NCBI GenBank assembly: GCA_027619675.1
Contig: JAQCHG010000163.1
Location: 1-5,473, forward strand
Direction of reading: 5' to 3'
Source of the DNA: Cyanobacteriota bacterium
GTDB lineage: Bacteria > Cyanobacteriota > Cyanobacteriia > Phormidesmidales > Phormidesmidaceae
Length of the DNA: 5,473 nucleotides
The notes beneath the pieces were generated by a model. That model made no database searches. It worked only from the letters and a program-made list of their open reading frames with translations, and was not told where the DNA came from. Within the stretch, counting starts at the first letter, position 1. Every line of letters starts with the position of its first letter. The translations under genes were made by a program, and so were the position numbers. Positions 1 to 4,184 of this stretch are shown here, one piece after another.

Positions 1-9
1 CGTTGGAAT

Positions 10-36
10 GGGGATATCGTTGCAGTCGATATCCCC
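10..36. repeat. Perfect 10-bp inverted repeat
   Basis: GGGGATATCG at 10-19 and CGATATCCCC at 27-36 are exact reverse complements separated by a 7-nt loop. There is no T run on either side, so it does not look like an intrinsic terminator. It lies inside the open minus-strand frame described for 1-120. It could be an operator, an RNA hairpin or chance. Confidence 0.5.
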
Positions 37-93
37 GACCGTAACCAGTCCACCCCGCCCCTGTGCCAATTGCGTGGACAGTTGCGCTAGAGT

Positions 94-116
94 CCCCCCA
101 CGATGATCAGGGGGGG
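94..116. repeat. GC-only hairpin downstream of the methyltransferase gene
   Basis: A run of six C (94-99) faces a run of seven G (110-116) across a loop of about 10 nt. On the minus strand it lies roughly 60 nt after the stop codon of the methyltransferase gene, where a terminator would be expected. There is no U tract after the stem, so its role as a terminator is only a guess. Confidence 0.25.
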
Positions 117-120
117 CAGA

Positions 121-189
121 TCAATACATCCATGGGATCAATGACATCCATGGGATCAACACATCCACGGGATCAATACACCCACGGGA
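121..189. repeat. Four-copy tandem repeat, unit 17-18 bp, overlapping a gene's stop codon
   Basis: The copies are 121-137, 138-155, 156-172 and 173-189, with lengths 17, 18, 17 and 17 bp. The plus-strand consensus is TCAATACATCCAYGGGA. Copy two has one inserted base, and the copies differ at a few other positions. The copy at 173-189 is the 3' end of the methyltransferase gene, including its TGA. On the minus strand each of the other three copies repeats the coding of Ile-Pro-Trp-(Met/Val), and each ends in TGA. This looks like tandem duplication of the gene's tail by replication slippage. Confidence 0.9.
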
Positions 190-685
190 TCAGCTTTTTG
201 ACCCGTTGGCGATAGTCGCCATAATCGCTGTAGCGGGCCATCAGCCAGACCTCCTCCTGGCGGGCCTTGGCATCCAGCAGCACAAACAGGGCCACCGTCA
301 CGGCGAAATGGGAGAGGCTTACCTGCCATAGGCTCCAAGCCAAGGTGCCTAAAATCAGGCCGCTATATAAACAGTGGCGCACTAGGCCATACACCCCCGT
401 CTGCACCAATTGCCCGTCTTCGCGGGGGTAAGGCAGGGGGGTCAGGCTTGGCCCCAGATCAATCAGGCCCTTGCCCAGCAGTCCAGCGGCGAAGAGGCCC
501 AGGGCGATCGCGATCCCCTGGCGGCCCCATTGAACCCAATCGGGCCAACCGACCATCGAGAAGGGTTGCCACTGGGGTACTAGGGCAAAGGCCAGCAGCA
601 GCAGCCCCTGACCCAGCACCCAATATTCCCCCCGCTCCCCTTTCCAACTGGTTTTAGAAAAGCCCCAACCTTGCCAAAGTTTCAT
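173..685 (-). CDS. ICMT-like membrane methyltransferase family protein
   Basis: A 170-residue integral membrane protein that resembles the isoprenylcysteine carboxyl methyltransferase / phospholipid methyltransferase superfamily, whose members methylate lipids, isoprenoid cysteines or small hydrophobic substrates using S-adenosylmethionine. Hydrophobic segments lie near residues 22-38, 53-75, 106-120 and 123-138. The family core is visible at 97-109 (TGVYGLVRHCLYSG, with His104) and at 141-168 (ARQEEVWL, then a Tyr-rich stretch and KKLIPW). The Glu pair at 144-145 and the YxDYxxY pattern fit the family's C-terminal motif. The usual His-Pro of the first motif is His-Cys here. The ATG at 685 is supported by AGGAGG at 694-699 with 8 nt of spacing. 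It follows psaI on the same strand, beyond psaI's terminator, so it probably has its own promoter. The 3' end lies inside a tandem repeat. The family is fairly secure; the substrate is unknown. Confidence 0.8.
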   Translation of the reverse strand: MKLWQGWGFSKTSWKGERGEYWVLGQGLLLLAFALVPQWQPFSMVGWPDWVQWGRQGIAIALGLFAAGLLGKGLIDLGPSLTPLPYPREDGQLVQTGVYGLVRHCLYSGLILGTLAWSLWQVSLSHFAVTVALFVLLDAKARQEEVWLMARYSDYGDYRQRVKKLIPWVY

Positions 686-693
686 GGGGTTAG

Positions 694-699
694 CCTCCT
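694..699 (-). promoter_or_regulatory. Strong Shine-Dalgarno of the methyltransferase gene
   Basis: AGGAGG on the minus strand, 8 nt before the ATG at 685. It is the best ribosome binding site in the window and fixes the start of the 170-residue protein. Confidence 0.8.
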
Positions 700-744
700 G
701 CGGCGATCGCCATCCTCCCCATTGTGCTCAAAATCAGGCCCCAC

Positions 745-786
745 AAAAAACGCCGCTGCGATCCCCGTGGGGAACAACAGCGGCGT
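745..786 (-). terminator. Intrinsic terminator of psaI
   Basis: On the minus strand, ACGCCGCTG (786-778) and CAGCGGCGT (758-750) form a 9-bp stem that is followed directly by a run of T (750-745). The 19-nt loop holds a further small GC-rich inverted repeat, CCCC/GGGG at 763-772. It starts 63 nt after the psaI stop codon, in the psaI direction. On the plus strand the stem has no T run after it, so it works in one direction. Confidence 0.85.
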
Positions 787-848
787 CTGGGGCTCAAGGC
801 GTCTAGGCATCGGCCCGATCGCCTGAGTCCATAGGGTTCCAGGCTGCC

Positions 849-959
849 CTAGGCGGCATCCTCACGCTCGATATACAGGAACAAAAAGGCCATGGCCGCC
901 GCCGGGAACACAATGCCCACTAACGGCACCAAAACGGTGGGGAGAAAAGAAGCTGCCAT
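849..959 (-). CDS. psaI: Photosystem I reaction centre subunit VIII (PsaI)
   Basis: A 36-residue protein with one membrane span. PsaI is a small thylakoid membrane subunit of photosystem I that packs beside PsaL and helps stabilise trimer formation. The sequence starts MAASFLPTVLVPLVG, continues with a hydrophobic span at about residues 8-29, and ends FLFLYIERED plus two Ala. The LYIERED tail after the helix and the FLP near the N terminus are what I recall from cyanobacterial PsaI; the length also fits (usually about 36-46). The ATG at 959 follows AGGAAA at 967-972 with 7 nt of spacing. A strong terminator lies downstream, so it appears to be monocistronic. No psaL is seen next to it in this window. 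The main doubt is that such short proteins offer little sequence to compare. Confidence 0.85.
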   Translation of the reverse strand: MAASFLPTVLVPLVGIVFPAAAMAFLFLYIEREDAA

Positions 960-1178
960 ATGTCGGTTTCCTATCAATTCCTTCAACACAGTCTGGAAAG
1001 CCCTGCGCCGTTGCCGTCGCCCCCATCCTTGGAGTGGCGGGGCCTACAGGTCCACAGAACCCATGGAATAGCGTACTGTGAAACGGCTGAAATCCCCCCT
1101 GGACAATGCTCTGCTGGGAGATTTCTTAACGTTTTTTGACACACCCAAGACCAGGAGGCGGGCAGCGGGATGGTGAAC

Positions 1179-1209
1179 CCGAGCCCCCTTTTTCAACAAG
1201 GGGGCTCGG
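1179..1209 (-). terminator. 12-bp hairpin after glnN, likely terminator
   Basis: CCGAGCCCCCTT (1179-1190) and AAGGGGGCTCGG (1198-1209) are perfect reverse complements around a 7-nt loop. The stem begins 25 nt after the glnN stop codon. There is no T run after the stem on the minus strand, so it is not a standard rho-independent terminator. The stem is very stable, and its position argues for transcript ending or 3'-end protection. Confidence 0.6.
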
Positions 1210-1234
1210 TAAGGGTGGGTTTAACCCAACGCCC

Positions 1235-3409
1235 CTATTTCACGAACAGCATTTCCTGGTAGCTGGGTAAGGGCCAGAAGCTATCGGCAATTTCCCCTTC
1301 TAGGGCATCGCCGTAGCTGCGGATGCTGTCCATCAGCGATCGCAGGGTGGTGGCACAGTAAACCATCTTGGCCTCGGTGCTGTCGAAGTCATGCTTCTCC
1401 AGAGCGGTGCTGAGTTTACCGACCTCCGCCATCATCGAGTTGGTTAAGCTGGCCACGGTCTCGGCACTGGCCTTGTCCAAGCTCACCCCCAGGTCCGCCA
1501 AACTGGTCAGGGTGGAAGACAGCTTCGAGAGATACTCAACCGCTGCGGGGTAAATCAAGGTCTTAGCCATGTTGATCACCAACTTGGCCTCCACCTCAAT
1601 GGAGAGAATGTACTGCTCGGCATAGACCTCAAAGCGGCTTTCCAACTCCACCGGGGTCAGCACCCCCGTCTTTTGGAACAGGTCCTCGATATATTCCGCC
1701 TTCAACACGGGCAGGGCATCGGCGGTGGTGGGCAGGTTGGCCAGCCCCCGCTCATTGACCGCCATTTCGTGCCATTCGGCGGAGTAGCCATTGCCCCCAA
1801 ACACCACCACCCCATGGGCTTCCATCACTTCCTTGAGGATCGTAATGATGGCGGTGTTGAGGTCAGTGCCTTGGGTGAGTTCCGTTTCTAGGCGGTTGCC
1901 CATCCACTCTAAGGAGTCCGCCAGCATGGTGTTGAGGACGATCAGCGGCCCAGAAACCGACTGGCTGGAGCCCACCGCCCGAAACTCAAAGCGGTTGCCC
2001 GTGAAGGCAAAGGGAGAAGTGCGGTTGCGATCGCCCGCATCCTTGGTCAAGGTGGGCAGCACATCCACCCCCAGATCCATCACCCCCTTACGTTTTGACT
2101 CGGAGACGGTACCCGTTTTGATTTGCTCAAACACCTCTTCTAGCTGGGTGCCCAGGTACACCGACATGATCGCCGGGGGGGCTTCGTTGGCTCCCAAGCG
2201 GTGATCATTGCTGGCGGTGGCGATCGCCGCCCGCATCAGGGGACCGTACTTGTGTACCCCGCGAATCACCGCCCCACAGAACACCAAAAACTGGATGTTG
2301 TCGTGGGGAGAGTCCCCAGGATCCAGCAAATTGCCCTGGGTGGCATTGCCCACAGACCAGTTGACGTGCTTCCCAGACCCGTTAATGCCCGCAAAGGGCT
2401 TCTCGTGGAGCAGACACATAAAGCCATGCTTCTTGGCCGTGTGCCTGAGCACCGTCATGATCAACTGTTGGTGGTCGCTGGCCACGTTGGCCGCTTCAAA
2501 GAAGGGGGCAATTTCAAACTGGCCAGGGGCCACCTCGTTGTGGCGCGTCTTTGCGGGAATCCCCAGCTTGTAGAGGGTCTCCTCCACATCCTGCATGAAC
2601 ACCTGCACTCGCTCTGGGATCGCCCCAAAGTAGTGATCGTCAAATTCCTGTCCCTTGGCCGGGGCCTTGCCAAAGAGGGTACGGCCCGCCAGCAGCAAAT
2701 CTGGCCGCAGGCTGGCAAAGTTGGCATCGATGAGGAAATATTCCTGCTCCGCACCGCAACTGGAATTGACATGGGCAACGTCGGTATTGCCCAAGAGCTT
2801 CAGCACCTTGCGGGCTGCCTTGTCCATGGCCGCAATGGAGCGCAGCAGCGGCACTTTCTTGTCGAGGGCTTCCCCCGTCCAAGACACAAACACGGTGGGG
2901 ATGCACAGGGTGGAGCCATTGTCGGTCTCCATGATGTAGGCCGGGCTGGTGACATCCCACCCGGTGTAGCCTCGGGCTTCAAAGGTGTCGCGGATGCCGC
3001 CATTGGGGAAGGACGAGCCATCCGGTTCCCCCTGCACCAGCACCTTGCCAGAAAATTCAGAAATGACGTTGCCGTCCCCCTGCACCGAAATAAAGCCGTC
3101 ATGCTTTTCGGCGGTCAGGTTGGTCATGGGGTAGAAAACGTGGGCGTAGTACAGCGCCCCCTTGGCCATGGCCCAGTCCCGCATGGCGGTGGCGACGGCA
3201 TCGGCCACAGCGGGATCTAATTTCTCCCCGGTAACAATGGTTTTTTGAATGGATTTAAAAACGGATTTGGGCAGGCTTGCCTGCATTTTGCTGAGGTTAA
3301 AGACATTTTCCGCCCAAATATCCTCCAAACGAGCTGGACTCTTGGGGGTCATTGGTTCCCGATTAACAATCTGTTGAATGGCTTTAACTCGGGCTGCATT
3401 TCCGCTCAT
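1235..3409 (-). CDS. glnN: Type III glutamine synthetase
   Basis: Makes glutamine from glutamate, ammonium and ATP in the cytoplasm, feeding the GS-GOGAT cycle. In cyanobacteria GlnN is the large form, usually induced by nitrogen starvation alongside or instead of GlnA. From the chosen start the protein has 724 residues, typical of the GSIII family. Visible landmarks: [17 protein letters not shown] at 136-152; AEQEYFLID at 220-228 with metal-binding Glu candidates; [14 protein letters not shown] at 292-305; the ATP-site segment [17 protein letters not shown] at 336-352; [17 protein letters not shown] at 461-477; [18 protein letters not shown] at 538-555; and the C-terminal [12 protein letters not shown] at 711-722. 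I chose the ATG at 3409, with AGGA 9 nt upstream, over an in-frame GTG at 3457 that would add 16 residues and has no good ribosome binding site. The frame is intact. It has a long leader with an NtcA box, and a stable hairpin follows the stop. Confidence 0.97.
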   Translation of the reverse strand: MSGNAARVKAIQQIVNREPMTPKSPARLEDIWAENVFNLSKMQASLPKSVFKSIQKTIVTGEKLDPAVADAVATAMRDWAMAKGALYYAHVFYPMTNLTAEKHDGFISVQGDGNVISEFSGKVLVQGEPDGSSFPNGGIRDTFEARGYTGWDVTSPAYIMETDNGSTLCIPTVFVSWTGEALDKKVPLLRSIAAMDKAARKVLKLLGNTDVAHVNSSCGAEQEYFLIDANFASLRPDLLLAGRTLFGKAPAKGQEFDDHYFGAIPERVQVFMQDVEETLYKLGIPAKTRHNEVAPGQFEIAPFFEAANVASDHQQLIMTVLRHTAKKHGFMCLLHEKPFAGINGSGKHVNWSVGNATQGNLLDPGDSPHDNIQFLVFCGAVIRGVHKYGPLMRAAIATASNDHRLGANEAPPAIMSVYLGTQLEEVFEQIKTGTVSESKRKGVMDLGVDVLPTLTKDAGDRNRTSPFAFTGNRFEFRAVGSSQSVSGPLIVLNTMLADSLEWMGNRLETELTQGTDLNTAIITILKEVMEAHGVVVFGGNGYSAEWHEMAVNERGLANLPTTADALPVLKAEYIEDLFQKTGVLTPVELESRFEVYAEQYILSIEVEAKLVINMAKTLIYPAAVEYLSKLSSTLTSLADLGVSLDKASAETVASLTNSMMAEVGKLSTALEKHDFDSTEAKMVYCATTLRSLMDSIRSYGDALEGEIADSFWPLPSYQEMLFVK

Positions 3410-3483
3410 AACCTCATGTCCTACTTGCAATTTGCACAAAATTTCAGCCTGCCCCACGATCTCAATGGCAGCGCAGATACCCT

Positions 3484-3515
3484 AAAAAGGGATGCCGGAA
3501 CCACCATGGCATCCC
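3484..3515 (-). terminator. Leader terminator 2 upstream of glnN
   Basis: On the minus strand, GGGATGCC (3515-3508) and GGCATCCC (3496-3489) form a perfect 8-bp stem with an 11-nt loop, followed directly by TTTTT (3488-3484). A G-U pair can extend the base. This is a canonical rho-independent terminator in the glnN direction, but it lies 75 nt before the glnN start and downstream of the NtcA-type promoter. It would therefore stop leader transcription unless bypassed. Confidence 0.75.
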
Positions 3516-3535
3516 CAACTGCGGTGTTTTGCCCC

Positions 3536-3592
3536 AAAAAAAGACATCACTGACGGCAAGGCATCGGGTTCCCGTCTACGGTTTCAGTGATG
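3536..3592 (-). terminator. Leader terminator 1 upstream of glnN
   Basis: On the minus strand, CATCACTGA (3592-3584) and TCAGTGATG (3553-3545) form a perfect 9-bp stem around a 30-nt loop. Two bases later comes TTTTTTT (3542-3536). The stem plus U tract fits an intrinsic terminator reading toward glnN. The loop is unusually long and can form small internal pairs. A second copy of the 5' arm lies upstream (3646-3654). Confidence 0.65.
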
Positions 3593-3667
3593 ACGTCAAA
3601 GCTGGCGATCGCTGATAGGCCCTAAACGCGTGTTGAAGCTTCGGATCAGTGATGCCTCAAAACTTGG
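3582..3667. repeat. Imperfect direct repeat in the glnN leader
   Basis: The segments at 3582-3605 and 3644-3667 share TCAGTGATG exactly (3584-3592 and 3646-3654), followed by similar tails: TCAAAGCTGG in the first and TCAAAACTTGG in the second. They start 62 bp apart. The shared 9-mer is the 5' arm of leader terminator 1, and its reverse complement lies at 3545-3553. Either copy could pair with that 3' arm in RNA. Confidence 0.65.
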
Positions 3668-3695
3668 AGTATTTCAAGCTTTGCACTTGAACTGG

Positions 3696-3701
3696 TTTAT
3701 A
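3696..3701 (-). promoter_or_regulatory. Probable -10 box of the glnN promoter
   Basis: TATAAA on the minus strand, 26 nt downstream of the TAC half of the NtcA site. NtcA-activated promoters normally have the -10 about 20-24 nt after TAC, so this is slightly long but plausible. No convincing -35 is needed in this promoter class. The predicted 5' untranslated region is about 280 nt. Confidence 0.5.
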
Positions 3702-3727
3702 TTCCCCATAATCCATCCGCTTTAGTT

Positions 3728-3741
3728 GTATGCATAGCTAC
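3728..3741 (-). promoter_or_regulatory. NtcA binding site (GTA-N8-TAC)
   Basis: The core is GTA, eight bases, TAC, and the palindrome extends to TTGTA-N8-TACAA at 3726-3743. NtcA is the CRP-family nitrogen regulator of cyanobacteria that activates genes on nitrogen limitation when 2-oxoglutarate is high. The site is symmetrical. A TATAAA box at suitable distance exists only on the glnN side; on the plus side no TAN3T is found at 22-24 nt. It is therefore assigned to glnN. Confidence 0.85.
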
Positions 3742-4052
3742 AAATGACCGGGTGCTGTGGCTCTGCGCCCTCCGAAGAATTCCCTTAAAAAATTCCCCTG
3801 GAAAATCCCCCTAACCCATGGCTTCAGACCTGAAAACTCAACGCCTTCCCAAGGGAGGAAGTAGGGCAACGAATGGTTGGATTTTGCCCCCGCCATGGCG
3901 CGGTGCCTGTCGATGAGACACCCTGTCCCCAGGCTTGGACCCACGCAGTCGGGGGGCAAAGGGGCTGGGAAGCGAGGTCATTTCCAACAGCGGTATCCAA
4001 ATTGGGGAATTTAGGGGACCACAGACCGGGAAACGACAGGCCAGGAACTTAT

Positions 4053-4080
4053 GTACAAGCGGTAGGCACTGTATAAGCGG
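4053..4080. repeat. Direct repeat GTAYAAGCGG, 18-bp period
   Basis: GTACAAGCGG at 4053-4062 and GTATAAGCGG at 4071-4080 match at 9 of 10 bases. The second copy contains the best -10-like hexamer before the plus-strand gene. Such spacing could suit a pair of regulator sites, but no known motif is recognised. Confidence 0.5.
4072..4077 (+). promoter_or_regulatory. Possible -10 box of the carboxylase-like gene
   Basis: TATAAG, about 108 nt before the chosen ATG. The hexamer 17 nt upstream (TTATGT) is a poor -35 match. This is the most promoter-like element on the plus strand here, but support is thin. Confidence 0.3.
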
Positions 4081-4088
4081 CGGGGCGG

Positions 4089-4125
4089 CGGTGGGTTGGC
4101 CGGAAACCTAGGGGGCAGGCCACCG
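4089..4125 (+). other. Hairpin in the leader of the carboxylase-like gene
   Basis: CGGT (4089-4092) can pair with ACCG (4122-4125), and GGCC (4098-4101) with GGCC (4118-4121), leaving a bulge on the 5' side. There is no T run after it. It would lie in the 5' untranslated region if transcription begins near 4084. Function unknown. Confidence 0.3.
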
Positions 4126-4163
4126 TCAGGGCGATAGGGTAACCGTGATCAACGCCTATGCCC

Positions 4164-4171
4164 AGGGGAGG
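4164..4171 (+). promoter_or_regulatory. Shine-Dalgarno-like AGGGGAGG
   Basis: A purine-rich AGGGGAGG ending 13 nt before the ATG at 4185. The spacing is longer than usual. It lies downstream of the alternative in-frame ATG at 4158, which has no ribosome binding site of its own, so it favours the 4185 start. Confidence 0.5.
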
Positions 4172-4184
4172 TCAAATCCTAGCG

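Larger units (their letters stand above)
1..120 (-). other. Possible gene remnant or edge of an unseen gene (open frame, no start)
   Basis: Read on the minus strand from 120 down to 1, one frame is open for all 40 codons and runs off the window. It is bounded upstream by the TGA at 121-123, which belongs to the tandem repeat array. The predicted peptide contains GGTLAQLSTQLAQGRGG followed by LVTVGDIDCNDIP, which looks like real protein, loosely like glycine-rich beta-helix or haemagglutinin repeats. There is no ATG or GTG in frame and no ribosome binding site. It may be a decayed gene or a chance open frame. The first plus-strand frame is also open, up to a TAG at 88-90, which weakens the case. 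I assign no function. Confidence 0.2.
3482..3689 (-). ncRNA. Candidate attenuated leader or NtcA-driven small RNA
   Basis: If transcription starts about 7 nt after the TATAAA box (near 3689), the RNA would run about 150 nt to the first terminator and about 205 nt to the second, before reaching glnN. It could be a cis-acting leader that attenuates glnN, or a separate NtcA-dependent small RNA ending at either hairpin. The known cyanobacterial glnA (glutamine) riboswitch consensus, with its GGAAGUAGG and GAAGGAACGC segments, is not visible in it. The transcription start is inferred, and so are the ends. Confidence 0.4.
3745..4184. other. Gene-free divergent intergenic stretch
   Basis: About 440 bp between the NtcA box and the carboxylase-like gene. 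Short open frames occur on both strands, such as a 32-codon plus-strand frame starting at 3818, but none has a ribosome binding site or a recognisable product. The stretch holds a GTAYAAGCGG direct repeat and a possible -10 box near 4072, and a hairpin at 4089-4125. I see no RNA gene or insertion sequence. Confidence 0.6.

Noticed and set aside
1136..1141. TTGACA on the plus strand as a -35 box
   Set aside because: No -10 hexamer lies at 16-18 nt, and the downstream DNA on that strand is antisense to glnN.
2201..3220. A 339-codon open frame on the plus strand inside glnN
   Set aside because: It is antisense to a clearly identified glnN, has no recognisable domain, and has low-complexity His/Gly/Val-rich content typical of a shadow frame in GC-rich coding DNA.
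3410..3457. A 16-residue N-terminal extension of GlnN from a GTG start
   Set aside because: The GTG has no good ribosome binding site, while the ATG at 3409 has AGGA at 9 nt and gives the 724-residue length usual for GSIII.
3482..3547. A 21-codon leader peptide in the glnN leader (minus strand, starting MSFFGAKH)
   Set aside because: It has no ribosome binding site and overlaps both terminator structures. Its codons show no run of a regulatory amino acid, so a classical attenuator peptide is not supported.
3838..3880. GGAAGTAGG on the plus strand, resembling part of the glutamine riboswitch core
   Set aside because: The partner segments of the glnA RNA motif are missing, and the match is on the strand away from glnN.
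3738..3959. A 73-codon minus-strand frame upstream of glnN
   Set aside because: No ribosome binding site or recognisable domain. It runs over the edge of the NtcA site region and has an unlikely composition.
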